Shown here one piece after another: positions 44,985 to 52,932 of a stretch of 64,000 nucleotides of DNA. The DNA comes from Streptomyces lasiicapitis (GTDB lineage: Bacteria; Actinomycetota; Actinomycetes; Streptomycetales; Streptomycetaceae): assembly GCF_014646335.1 (NCBI RefSeq), contig NZ_BMNG01000016.1:1-64000 (forward strand), read 5' to 3'. Position numbers and translations under genes: made by a program. A model generated the notes under the pieces. The model had not been told where the DNA came from and made no database searches. It saw only the letters and a list, made by a program, of their open reading frames with translations. Position 1 is the first letter of the stretch; each line of letters begins with the position of its first letter.

Positions 44985-46026
44985 CTAGTGGTGCTGTTCC
45001 GTGTAGTGCGCGCGGAGCAAATCAGCGCCCCAGTCGTGGCGGACGTGCCGCCAGACGGAGTGGGCGTGGTTGCCATCGTCCTGAGTGTTGTCGTACTCGA
45101 TGAGGAAGTCCGGAGCCCGGACACAGTAGTAGTGCCGGTCCCCGGGAACGAGGCCGCCGGCCCAGGCGAAGGAGAGCGTCTCCAGTCCCCGCGCCACGGC
45201 ATCGGACCAGCATTCCTGCGCGTACGCCGCGGGCGCGCGGTCGAGATAGCGGCGTACCAGCCCTTCAAGCAGCCGCCGCTGACGAGGCGTCATGTCCTCG
45301 TGCGGCAGGCCGGCCGGCAGCAGGGCCGGATCGGCGAACGGGTCGGCGCGGATCAGGATGTCCTCCGGCGGCGCGGCGGCGAACACCGCCTTCGCGCGCC
45401 GGCCGGCGCCCAGGTCCGTGACGAGCTCCCGGGCCAGGTCCTCCTCCGGCCCCAGCAGCCGGCGGCCGGCCTGCGGGCCATCGGCGATGCGCGCCGGCTC
45501 CGCCCCGATGAAGTGCGGCGTCACCCGCATCCCCACCGCCGTGATCAATACGTGTACGGCGAGGTGGTGGCCGTTCATCCGCGAAGTGCGGCGTCACCCG
45601 CATCCCCACCGCCGTGATCAATACGTGTACGGCGAGGTGGTGGCCGTTCATCCGCAAGGCCCAAGGACCATCGCCGTCCGGGTCGCCAAGGAGCCGCACC
45701 CAGTAGCGGTCTGCGCCCGTGGCGCCGACCATGGCGCGGCGGTGCCGCTCCACCTCGACCGCTCCGCGCGCCAGCTCCGCCCCCGGTGCGCTGTGCGCCG
45801 CGACCAGCAGCGCGTCGACGGCCTCACGCTGCTCGCCGCCGAGACCCTCGGTGGCCAGCCCGGGGCGTGATCCCGGCAGATACGTCCACTCCCGCAGTTC
45901 GGGCGCGTCCAACCGGGCGGGGCCCGCACGCAGTTCGCGCACCTGCTCAGGCTCCAGCACGGCCAGCAACGCGTGCACGGCCTCCCGCATCTCCGCGGCC
46001 GTCGCCTTCACTTGATACCCGCACAT
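44985..46026 (-). pseudogene. DUF3500-family gene disrupted by a tandem duplication
   Basis: From ATG 46026 (GGAGG upstream) the frame reads a DUF3500 N-terminus up to RMNGHHLAVHVLITAVGMRV. A 73-bp direct duplication (45511-45656) then shifts the frame by one base. The second copy restores the right frame and the family sequence continues (TPHFIGAEPARIADGP, LETLSFAWAGGLVPGDRHYY, CVRAPDFLIEYDNTQDDGNH, AHSVWRHVRHDWG). Removing one repeat gives a complete ~323-aa protein. The C-terminal half also has its own in-frame ATG at 45578. Could be a real recent mutation or an assembly artefact. Confidence 0.75.
45511..45656. repeat. 73-bp tandem direct duplication
   Basis: The sequence from AAGTGCGGCGTCACCCGC to GTTCATCCGC occurs twice head to tail (45511-45583 and 45584-45655). 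I see no mismatch between the copies. 73 is not a multiple of three, so it frameshifts the DUF3500 gene. Confidence 0.9.
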
Positions 46027-46258
46027 CGCTCGTCCTCCTCCCCGTCGGCGCCCGGTGCGGCGCCCCTGTGATCCATGAAGCCCCGCCATCTTGAAGTCGC
46101 AGGTCATCGGGGTGGCATGGCGTCGTGCTGGGGTGCTCGTGCTGGTCGCGAGCGGCAGTCTGTGTCCTTGATCGTCAGGCAGCGGTCAACGCCGGTCTGC
46201 TCGTTTCCAGGTCGTCGTTTCCAGGTCGCGGAGGCGTACGGATTCGTAGGCTCGCGGG

Positions 46259-46717
46259 ATGACGGAGATCAACGAGGTCGCCGAACGCGTCGCAGCCCGC
46301 CGGGCGGAGCTCGACGAGGAGGAGAAACTCCTGGCCGAACGGCTCGATGCGGTCCGCGCCGAGCGGGAGGAACTCGCGGTGGCGATGCGCGTGTGGGAAC
46401 GAATGCACGCCCAGCTCGACGCGGAGAAGCCGTCGACGCAGGCGGAAACGGCTCAAGTGGGCGGGCGCGGTGTGCTGTTGGTCCCGCACCGGAAGGCCGA
46501 CGCGGGCGAGGACATCCTGCCGCCGGACTACCAGCGGCTGATGAAGATCGCGCGAGATGCCGGTGGTCCGGTCCGGGTGAAGGACGTCGGCGTCGAGCTG
46601 GACCTCGAGGTCGAGGTGAAGGGCCGGCTGGAGCCGCTGCGCGGCAAGCTGAGCAAGCTCGCCGGGCGGGGATGGCTGCGCAAACTGCCTGACGGACGCT
46701 TCCAGACCGCACCGTAG
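46259..46717 (+). CDS. Hypothetical protein inside the mobile unit (coiled coil plus winged helix)
   Basis: A 152-aa protein. Residues 1-55 are a charged coiled coil (AARRAELDEEEKLLAERLDA, VRAEREELAVAMRVWERMHA). Residues 80-150 look like a winged-helix domain (DYQRLMKIARDAGGPVRVKD, then GKLSKLAGRGWLRKLPDGRF). I recall related hypotheticals beside transposases in Streptomyces, but no function. The ATG at 46259 has no clear ribosome site. It lies inside the left end of the element, between the inverted repeat and the transposase, so it may be an accessory of the element. Confidence 0.6.
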   Translation: MTEINEVAERVAARRAELDEEEKLLAERLDAVRAEREELAVAMRVWERMHAQLDAEKPSTQAETAQVGGRGVLLVPHRKADAGEDILPPDYQRLMKIARDAGGPVRVKDVGVELDLEVEVKGRLEPLRGKLSKLAGRGWLRKLPDGRFQTAP

Positions 46718-46768
46718 GTACGGCGTCGTACCCGTAACCGGCGTGTCCCCGGCGGCCGTTGGCTCGAC

Positions 46769-47610
46769 GTGTGCATGAAGAGGATCAACGAGCCTGCCGG
46801 GGACACCGGCTTCCCTGTCTACCAGTGCCGCCTGCCGGTGTCCCGGAAGACCAACGAATACTGCACCGATCTGCTGAGCCGCCACCTGAAGAAGATCGGC
46901 TCCCGCTGGCGCCGTCTGGCACCCGGACGGATCGTCGTCATCGTGCTCGCCGTGCTCCGCCGCGACCAGCGCATCGCCGACATGGCCGGCGGCAACCAGG
47001 TCGGCGACACCACCGTGCGCCGCTGGCGCGACGAACTGATATCCCTGCTCGCGGCCCACGCACCCCGTCTGGACCGCGCGTGCAAGAGGATCGCCAAGCG
47101 GGGCGGCGAAGCCGTCCTGATCGACGGCACCCTGATCCCCACCGTCCGCCGCACCGGCAGAGCGAACCGGCCCAACTACTCCGGAAAACACCGCCGACAC
47201 GGCCTGCACTTCCTCGCCCTGACCGACGGGAAGGGCCGCCTGGTCTGGATATCCGCCGCCCGCCCCGGCCGCACCCACGACATCACCGCCGCCCGCCGCG
47301 ACCACATCCTCACCCACCTGCGCACACCGCCGGGCTCGGCGCCTTGGCCGACCTCGGCTTCCTCGGTCTGGACGACAATCCGGACCACCCGGTGATCGTC
47401 ACGGGCTACAAGGCCACCCGCGCCCGCAAGCTCACGCCCGGCGATAGGGAAGCCAACCGCGTCCTGGCCGCCGCACGCGCCCCCGTCGAGCACGGCTTCG
47501 GACACTTGAAGACCTGGCGCATCCTCACCAAGCTCCGCACCGACCCCACCCGCGCCACCGATCTCCTGCGCGCCCTGCTCGTGCTCACCAACCTCGAAGT
47601 GAACCGCTGA
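46769..47610 (+). pseudogene. IS5-family transposase, one frameshift
   Basis: The first frame (to ~47330) gives MKRINEPAGDTGFPVYQCRL, then VLIDGTLIPTVRRTGRANRP with the first DDE Asp, and FLALTDGKGRLVWISAARPG. The frame then slips: ADLGFLGLDDNPDHPVIVTG (second Asp) and RVLAAARAPVEHGFGHLKTW (catalytic Glu) continue one frame over to TGA 47608. All three catalytic residues survive, so a single indel inactivates it, or a frameshift is used. It belongs to the unit at 46077-48968. Confidence 0.75.
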
Positions 47611-47713
47611 CAGATGGGCTTGGCCCAAGACTGCCGCCCGCGACCAGCACGAGCATCCCGACAGGAGATCACGCCACCCCGATGACCTGCGACTTCAAAA
47701 TGGCGGGGCTTCT

Positions 47714-48694
47714 CTATATCGAGAGGCGGGATGGCTGAGGGCGGGCGAGGCCCTCGACGATCTCCTCGGCGACCGCGGCAGGAAGGTGCTCCTCGGCGAA
47801 GGCGACGGCGTCGGCGACCGCCTTGTCCGCGGCAGGGAGGTGAGCGGCGAGCAGATGCCACACGTGTCCCATCCCCGGCGCGACATCCAGGCGCAGGGGT
47901 ACGGAGTCCTCGGCCAGCTTGGCGGCCAGCCTGACCGCGTCGCTGAGCATGACCTCGTGAGCGCCGGTCTGGATCAGAACCGGAGGCAGTCCGCGGGTGT
48001 CGGCGAAGACCGGCGAGGCCAGCGGGTTGTTCCGCGGGGCGCCGCCCAGGACGATGTCGGCGGCGCGGCTCAGCCCCGAACGGTTGACGGACGGGTCCAC
48101 GCCGTCCAGCGTGAACATCGTGGCCCCGGTGTGTTCGAGGTTCGCCCAGGGGGAGATGGCGATCGAGGCGGCCGGCATCGGAAGTCCCTGGTCACGGGCG
48201 GCGACCAGGGCGCTGACTGCCATCGCGCCACCGGCGGAGTCGCCGGCGAGCACCACGTTGTGCGGTTCGGCGCCTTCTTCCAGCAGCCAGCGGTAAGCGG
48301 TGACGGCGTCCTCGATGGGGGCGGGGAAGACCGCCTCGGGCGCGAGCCGGTAGTGCGGGACCAGAACGCGGGCGCGCAGGCGTCGGGCGAGATCGCCGAC
48401 CAGGCCACGGTAGCCCTGCGGGTCTCCCGCCAGGTAGGCGCCACCGTGGAGATAGACCAGGTGCCGGCCGGGGACGGCGTCCGCGGGAGTCGCGCACTCG
48501 GCGGCCACCCCGTCCGCGTCCACGGAGTCGAAGGTGACCCCGTCCGGTGCCGGAAAGCTGTCCTGGAAGAACGTCCGGTAGGCGAGCCGGGCGTCCTCCA
48601 GAGTGTCGGGGCCTACCCCGGCGGCAGCGTCGATGACACCGCCGCTGCGAGTGGCCCATTCCTGGTAGAAGACGGGAACATCGATCGAGACCAT
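47714..48694 (-). CDS. Alpha/beta hydrolase, hormone-sensitive-lipase (type IV) family
   Basis: A 326-aa esterase. HGGAYLAGD oxyanion motif near residue 82, nucleophile in AGDSAGGAMA near 152, then the Asp in VLIQTGAHEVML and His in MGHVWHLL. ATG 48694 follows AAGGAGG at seven bases, an excellent site. It lies between two copies of an IS end (47608-47712 and 48835-48968), so it is probable transposon cargo. Short-chain ester hydrolysis is expected; the substrate is unknown. Confidence 0.9.
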   Translation of the reverse strand: MVSIDVPVFYQEWATRSGGVIDAAAGVGPDTLEDARLAYRTFFQDSFPAPDGVTFDSVDADGVAAECATPADAVPGRHLVYLHGGAYLAGDPQGYRGLVGDLARRLRARVLVPHYRLAPEAVFPAPIEDAVTAYRWLLEEGAEPHNVVLAGDSAGGAMAVSALVAARDQGLPMPAASIAISPWANLEHTGATMFTLDGVDPSVNRSGLSRAADIVLGGAPRNNPLASPVFADTRGLPPVLIQTGAHEVMLSDAVRLAAKLAEDSVPLRLDVAPGMGHVWHLLAAHLPAADKAVADAVAFAEEHLPAAVAEEIVEGLARPQPSRLSI

Positions 48695-49082
48695 GGCAGG
48701 TCCTCCTTGTCGCAGATGCACAGCGGCCGCGTCCTGGCCGCCCTGCGAGTCTCAGGCCCTCACATTTATGTGAAGGTCAAACGGAGGCCCGAAGGCGACG
48801 CCGTACGCTCGGCGGCATGAGGATCGGAGAACTACTGGAAACGAGCAGACCGGCGTTGGCCGCTGCCTGACGATCAAGGACACAGACTGTCGCTCGCGAC
48901 CAGCACGAGCACCCCAGCACGACGCCATGCCACCCCGATGACCTGCGACTTCAAGATGGCGGGGCTTCAGTGACACGGAGGCCGCGAACAGCACCCTCCA
49001 CCTGCGCCATGCCGAGGACGCCGTGAGAGCCCTGGAAGCGAGCCTGACCCGGCCGCGGCTCCACTCGCGCTGCCGAACGCAC

Positions 49083-49658
49083 CTATGCGTTGCGCCAGGC
49101 TTCAAGAAATCGTTGGCGACCTTCCTCGCCTTCCTGCGACACGCCACTGGCAAGTAGGACGTGCCAGGCGGTGGTCTCGGCATCCTGCAACCACAGCTTC
49201 CCGAGGTATCGAGCGCCACCGACGAACACGCGATGATCCAGAGCGTCGCCGATCACCTTGGCGACCGCATCCCGCTGCTTGTCGTCGAGTTCATCCAGGA
49301 AGCCGAGAACTCGGCCGGCAATGCCACCCTCATTCCCGTTGAGCAGGTAGTCGAAGAAGGGACCACCCGCGTTGCCAGGCACGATGTTCCACACGGCCTG
49401 ACCTCCAGCCAGCGTCAGCGCGTCCCAGAACTCTCGCCCTTCCGGTGTGCCTGGCAACGGAAGCGCTGCGAAGAGGTCTACGAGGTGACCGTTCGCCGCT
49501 TGGTTGTACGAGACATCGCAGGCTGCGGCAGCAGCAATGTGCGCAATGAGCCCCGCATTCAGATCGCTCTCCGCTGGCCGGTCCAGAGAGATGTTGTGCA
49601 CGCGGGCGAGGTGCTTGCCCAGCTCGTCATCCGCGTCTACGTATCGCCGGACGATCAC
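49083..49658 (-). CDS. Hypothetical soluble protein
   Basis: A 191-aa helical acidic protein starting at GTG 49658, four bases after GGGGGAA. Features: VRRYVDADDELGKHLARVHN, GTPEGREFWDALTLAGGQAV, then ELDDKQRDAVAKVIGDALDH. There is no signal, TM helix or known motif. I do not recognise it. It sits just outside the mobile unit, next to a toxin-antitoxin pair; a short plus-strand coding trace at 48969-49060 (AANSTLHLRHAEDAVRALEA) is another gene fragment. Confidence 0.6.
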   Translation of the reverse strand: MIVRRYVDADDELGKHLARVHNISLDRPAESDLNAGLIAHIAAAAACDVSYNQAANGHLVDLFAALPLPGTPEGREFWDALTLAGGQAVWNIVPGNAGGPFFDYLLNGNEGGIAGRVLGFLDELDDKQRDAVAKVIGDALDHRVFVGGARYLGKLWLQDAETTAWHVLLASGVSQEGEEGRQRFLEAWRNA

Positions 49659-49806
49659 AGGTTCCCCCAGTTCAGCGTCAGTTGGCGTTCTCTATCTGCC
49701 ACACTGTCGAACGCGCGAATGCCCTGCTCGGGAGGCGTGGAACAACGTCCGGAACGCACATGCTGCTGACCTGATCGAGTCACCCCAGCCGGACGAAAGC
49801 GGCCGA

Positions 49807-50103
49807 CTAAAGGTCCAGTACGGCACGCAAGGCCGCGTCGACGCGCGCCATCGCTTCAGAGTCCACTGTCCCGACGTGCGTGGCCCCGTCGAACCGGGTC
49901 GCCCGAAGCTGCTGAAGATTCACAGCGACTGCAGTGCACGGCAGCGGGTCCCCGATGACCACGGACATGGCGGTGTCCGGATACCGGCCCGAGGGATGCA
50001 GCACGATCGCGAGGACCGCCCCGAACGCCTCCTCAAGGCCATCGAGCGAGACGACCAAAACACTTCGGCCATCGGCGAGCGTCCAAATCTCGCCCCGCCT
50101 CAC
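49807..50103 (-). CDS. MazF/PemK-like toxin
   Basis: A 98-aa protein beginning RRGEIWTLADGRSVLVVSLD, the N-terminal strand pattern of MazF/PemK endoribonucleases, followed by GAVLAIVLHP and a conserved-looking C-terminal helix (DAALRAVLDL). The family's usual R/P loop is weakly kept, so activity is uncertain. GTG 50103 overlaps the antitoxin stop (GTGA). As is typical, the antitoxin gene comes first. Confidence 0.75.
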   Translation of the reverse strand: MRRGEIWTLADGRSVLVVSLDGLEEAFGAVLAIVLHPSGRYPDTAMSVVIGDPLPCTAVAVNLQQLRATRFDGATHVGTVDSEAMARVDAALRAVLDL

Positions 50104-50291
50104 AGGGTGTCGCTCTCGCCCGCCAGGTCGTCACTGAGGCCGAGCGCGGCAAGCCGCTGCGCGCCGTCGAGTACCGCCTGTCGGCGAGCAGCGCGCACGA
50201 TGTAGGCGTTGAGCGAGAGGCCGGCCGCTTCGGCTTCCGCGCGGATCGAGGGATCAAGGTCATCGGGGATGCGCAGTGTCATCACAGTCAT
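50100..50291 (-). CDS. Ribbon-helix-helix antitoxin
   Basis: A 63-aa protein: MTVMTLRIPDDLDPSIRAEA, then AAGLSLNAYIVRAARRQA is an RHH DNA-binding domain, followed by a toxin-binding tail (ALGLSDDLAGESDTL). ATG 50291 is chosen because the conserved sequence starts there. It is translationally coupled to the MazF-like toxin, and a GCCACC/GGTGGC inverted repeat 13-31 bp upstream is the likely autoregulatory site. Confidence 0.8.
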   Translation of the reverse strand: MTVMTLRIPDDLDPSIRAEAEAAGLSLNAYIVRAARRQAVLDGAQRLAALGLSDDLAGESDTL

Positions 50292-50303
50292 GCAACCACA
50301 GTA

Positions 50304-50322
50304 GCCACCATAATTCGGTGGC
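50304..50322. promoter_or_regulatory. Toxin-antitoxin operator candidate
   Basis: GCCACC, seven bases, GGTGGC just ahead of the antitoxin ATG, overlapping a possible -10 (TATGGT on the minus strand). Position suits RHH autorepression. A third GGTGGC lies at 50330-50335. Confidence 0.55.
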
Positions 50323-50415
50323 GTCAGATGGTGGCGAAGATTCCCGCTTCGGAGCGCGGAATGAGTGGTCCCGCAGAACAACGTAGGGAAGTCCGACCTT
50401 CGGAGCGGCGTCCGC

Positions 50416-50874
50416 TCAACGGTTGGACACCAGAGCCCAGAGGCTCAGGACCAGCCCGCCAGATGAGATCCCCAGGTGGATCCCGACCCAGAGCACCCAG
50501 ATCTTCACCCTCGAAATGCGCGGGAACTCAGCCCAGTGCTCGTGTCGGTTGTCTGCGATGAGGTCAGACAGGTTCAGCCCTGGATGGCGAAGCCCGACCT
50601 CACGCCGCAAACTGTCAGCCAGTCCGGAGTGGACAGCCCAACGCTCTCCGTACTTGGCACAAGCCACAGCGCCGAAGGCTCCCAGGACGAACATCGGCAA
50701 CGTCACCCCGAGCGAGGACGTGCGCAGGCCCCCATGCTGTGCCAGGAAACCGAATCCGGCCGCAGCGACCACGATCACGACGCTGGTGAGCGCCGCACGT
50801 TGATTCTCCATCTGGCGAGCCTCGTCACGCTGGCCCCTCCACAGCTCAAGCAAGACATCTGTGTCGTCTGCCAT
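50416..50874 (-). CDS. Small two/three-TM membrane protein
   Basis: A 152-aa protein. An N-terminal helix (DDTDVLLELWRGQRDEARQM) precedes TM segments SVVIVVAAAGFGFLAQ and LPMFVLGAFGAVACAK, a soluble loop, and a C-terminal TM (VLWVGIHLGISSGGLVLSLW). The layout resembles RipA-type small membrane proteins, but I am not sure of the family. ATG 50874 follows AGGGGAC. Upstream (50875-51285) I see no gene apart from the left arm of an inverted repeat at 50998-51037. Confidence 0.6.
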   Translation of the reverse strand: MADDTDVLLELWRGQRDEARQMENQRAALTSVVIVVAAAGFGFLAQHGGLRTSSLGVTLPMFVLGAFGAVACAKYGERWAVHSGLADSLRREVGLRHPGLNLSDLIADNRHEHWAEFPRISRVKIWVLWVGIHLGISSGGLVLSLWALVSNR

Positions 50875-50997
50875 CCCGTCCCCTATGCCGACCTTCAGCA
50901 AAGCGCAGAATCGACCGTGCCCCAAGAGCAAACCGAGCCTACGGGCGGCCGAAGCCGCCAGCACCACAGTGGCTCGACTTTCGCTGGCACAGGACAG

Positions 50998-52066
50998 TGG
51001 CACCGAACACCTGTGACTGAGTGCTTCAGTTGGCCCCATCGGCCATGTAGAGCGCTCAGGTCGCGAGGCTCTGCCCGGGGAAAGCGTCCAGCGGCGCACC
51101 CGTATCCGGAAGGTGGGTCTTTGCGAAGACTGTGGCCTGGGAGGGTGTACGTGGGCCGACCTGTGACGGCTCGGGACCAGGTGGGCCGGGCGTCCTGGCG
51201 TTGGCCGTTCGCCCCCTGCCAGGGTCTTGCTCCGCGTCCGCCGGCGCCGGCCTGGCGGGCGTCCAGACCGGCGGACGGGCCGTCGTCACGCAGGGACGCC
51301 GAGCGGCGGGTGCTCGAGCACGCGGGGCTTGTACTCGACCAGTTGGATGCGGCCGTCGAAGGTGCGGTGCTCGGTCATCTCGAGGGCAACGTCCGGATAG
51401 CCGTCGTAGATGCGTTCTTCGCCCGTGGCCCCGGTGATCACCGGGAACATTACGACCCGGAAGCGGTCGACGAGCCCGGCTCGCAGCAGGGACCGGCACA
51501 GGCTGAGGCTGCCGATCGTGCTGAGGAGCCCCGAGCCGCTCGACTTCATGGCGCGGACCGCCTCGACGGCGTCGTCGCGGACGAGCGTGGAGTTAGCCCA
51601 CGTCAGTGGCTCCTCGAGTGAGGAGGAGAACACCACCTTGGACGCTTGCGTGAGCTCGTCCACGGACGCCTCTTCTTCGGGCCTGAACTCGTCTTGGCCC
51701 ATTGGGACCTCGCCCGCGGCAAAGCCCGACATCAGACGGTAGGTGTTCGCTCCCATCAGGTAGGTGACCTCGGGCTGCTCGCCGAGCCAGGCGAGGTACT
51801 CCGGGCCCTCCAGGCCCCAGAATCCGGGCCATCCCTCTCCCGAGGCGTGGCCGTCGAGGGAGGTGATGAAGTCGACGAGAAGCTCCGACATGGCGGTGTC
51901 CTTTCCTGGGGTGTCACGAGCTTGGACCGGCCGGGAGCCACAAACTCATCGGCTGCGCTGTGGAGTAACGAGAAAACGGGCCGGACCCACCGTCACGCTC
52001 AGCCGGGCCAGGTACAACGCTCAGGGGCCAACTGAAACGCTCAGTCACACACAGGTGTCCGGTGCC
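50998..52066. repeat. ~40-bp inverted repeats bracketing the DHFR-family gene
   Basis: The left arm 50998-51037 (TGGCACCGAACACCTG, then TGACTGAGTGCTTCAGTTGG, CCCC) is matched inverted at 52024-52066 with a few substitutions and a short insertion. A shorter direct motif (GTAGAGCGCTCAGG / GTACAACGCTCAGG) follows inside each arm. The ~1.07-kb unit has no transposase, so it is like a MITE-type or TIR-only cargo element. Confidence 0.6.
51286..51891 (-). CDS. Dihydrofolate reductase-family protein (RibD C-domain)
   Basis: A 201-aa protein of the RibD-C/DHFR-like fold: LLVDFITSLDGHASGEGWPG at the start, TYLMGANTYRLMSGFAAGE, then VVFSSSLEEPLTWANSTLV and LLSTIGSLSLCRSLLRAGLV. These are the family's NADPH-site positions. 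Such stand-alone proteins are common in actinomycetes, mostly of unknown substrate. ATG 51891 follows AAAGGACA. Inverted repeats bracket it (50998-51037, 52024-52066), which suggests transposition with the repeats. Confidence 0.87.
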   Translation of the reverse strand: MSELLVDFITSLDGHASGEGWPGFWGLEGPEYLAWLGEQPEVTYLMGANTYRLMSGFAAGEVPMGQDEFRPEEEASVDELTQASKVVFSSSLEEPLTWANSTLVRDDAVEAVRAMKSSGSGLLSTIGSLSLCRSLLRAGLVDRFRVVMFPVITGATGEERIYDGYPDVALEMTEHRTFDGRIQLVEYKPRVLEHPPLGVPA

Positions 52067-52091
52067 CTGGTGCTCCCCTTGTCTAACAAAT

Positions 52092-52105
52092 CGAACATGT
52101 GATCT
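52092..52105. promoter_or_regulatory. Degenerate SOS-box-like site
   Basis: CGAACATGTGATCT resembles the actinobacterial LexA box (CGAAC-N4-GTTCG) with one good half. It lies 10 bp ahead of the pair encoding a small protein and a LexA-type HTH. Confidence 0.35.
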
Positions 52106-52115
52106 AGTCGAATGC

Positions 52116-52319
52116 ATGGAACCTTCGATTCCCGACGACCTAGTACGCATGCAGCGGGAGTGGAGCGCGACCTACGCGCAGCTTGCCCAGCAGCCGGGTC
52201 ACACTGCGCTGCGCCGCCGATTGCTGAAGCTCTCCATGGCTCTGGCGCGGCATCCGCTGAGCCCTGCCAAGCGGGCCGAGCTGCGGCAGCGTGCTCGCTC
52301 GGGTGGGACCGGGCAGTGA
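52116..52319 (+). CDS. Small hypothetical protein coupled to a LexA-like HTH
   Basis: A 67-aa basic helical protein (MEPSIPDDLVRMQREWSATY, then ALRRRLLKLSMALARHPL). Similar small proteins recur in Streptomyces, often beside mobile DNA; no function is known to me. ATG 52116 has no ribosome site. The stop overlaps the next start (GTGA), so the two are co-expressed. Confidence 0.6.
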   Translation: MEPSIPDDLVRMQREWSATYAQLAQQPGHTALRRRLLKLSMALARHPLSPAKRAELRQRARSGGTGQ

Positions 52320-52522
52320 GTCTCACTGAGCGCCAGGTCCAGATCCTTCGCTGCGTCAGAGATGCGATAGCCGAAACGGGAGAGTGCCCCACCCTCGAAG
52401 AGATCGGGGCCAGGGTGGGGCTGAAGAGCAAGTCGGCCGTGCACTACCAGTTGAAGCGCCTCGAAGCGCTCGGGGCCATTGCTCGTGTTGGCGTCGACGC
52501 CCGGGCGTACCGGCTCGCCTGA
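52316..52522 (+). CDS. Stand-alone LexA-type winged-helix DNA-binding protein
   Basis: A 68-aa protein that is only the LexA N-terminal domain: LTERQVQILRCVRDAIAETG, ECPTLEEIGARVGLKSKSAV, HYQLKRLEALGAI. The peptidase domain with Ser/Lys is absent, so it cannot self-cleave. It is likely a small repressor or LexA competitor. GTG 52316 overlaps the previous stop. A degenerate SOS-box-like site precedes the pair, and an attachment site lies 150 bp downstream, consistent with a control gene of an integrated element. Confidence 0.8.
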   Translation: MSLTERQVQILRCVRDAIAETGECPTLEEIGARVGLKSKSAVHYQLKRLEALGAIARVGVDARAYRLA

Positions 52523-52668
52523 GCGTCGACTCCGTTCCGCGGGGCCGCCCAGGTGGGCTCAGTTGCAGCCCGGAATGACGCCCTCCGGTGAATACGCGGT
52601 GACGTTGATCAGAGCGACTACCGAGCCCAGCACTCCGCCTCAGGTCACAGCGTTGATCACTCAAAACA

Positions 52669-52720
52669 AGAGCAGTCTCTTCTAAGGACTTGGCCGCAGG
52701 TTCGAGTCCTGCCCGGGGCG
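52669..52720 (+). other. 3' half of tRNA-Arg(UCU): probable attachment site (attR)
   Basis: The sequence gives an anticodon stem-loop AGTCT-CTTCTAA-GGACT (anticodon TCT) and a T-arm GCAGG-TTCGAGT-CCTGC. The 3' acceptor strand CCGGGGC follows. The D-arm and the 5' acceptor strand (expected GCCCCGG) are missing: upstream sequence does not pair. This is a tRNA 3' end without its 5' half, which is what site-specific integration leaves at the distal end of an element. The rest of 52523-52932 has no gene. Confidence 0.8.
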
Positions 52721-52932
52721 CGTTCACGAGTGAGAGGCGTATGCCGCCTCCGGCAAACACCACCGGCATGCCCGCGGCATCGCCGAATTCATCGCGCGCA
52801 CGCCCACCCGTCGATACGCTTTCAGGGCCAGGCAGTGTGCCACCAACACCTGCTGTGCGGGCGAGACTTGTCGTGCGGCGGGCGGCGGCGTGCGGTTGGC
52901 GCGCCGGCTCCACGAGGGAAGCGGGAAGAGCT

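Larger units (their letters stand above)
46077..48968. mobile_element. Composite mobile unit with 134-bp inverted ends
   Basis: The left end 46077-46210 is repeated inverted at 48835-48968 with two mismatches by eye (134 bp). A third, more diverged end lies at ~47608-47712 after the transposase, in the orientation of a right end; the outermost ~40 bases (GAAGCCCCGCCAT, then GGTCATCGGGGTGGC) are best conserved. The unit holds a hypothetical gene, a frameshifted IS5-type transposase and an intact alpha/beta hydrolase. This fits an IS plus a solo IS end bracketing a cargo gene. No clear target duplication is visible. Confidence 0.7.

Noticed and set aside
43055..45103. 682-codon plus-strand frame opposite the AMP-binding enzyme
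   Set aside because: Shadow of the ligase gene, whose A3, A5, A7 and Lys motifs are on the minus strand.
46077..47712. A single complete IS with target duplication
   Set aside because: The two ends match, but no direct repeat flanks them, the transposase is frameshifted, and a better-matched outer end lies at 48968.
52669..52720. Functional tRNA gene
   Set aside because: No D-arm or 5' acceptor strand can be found upstream; only the 3' half is present.
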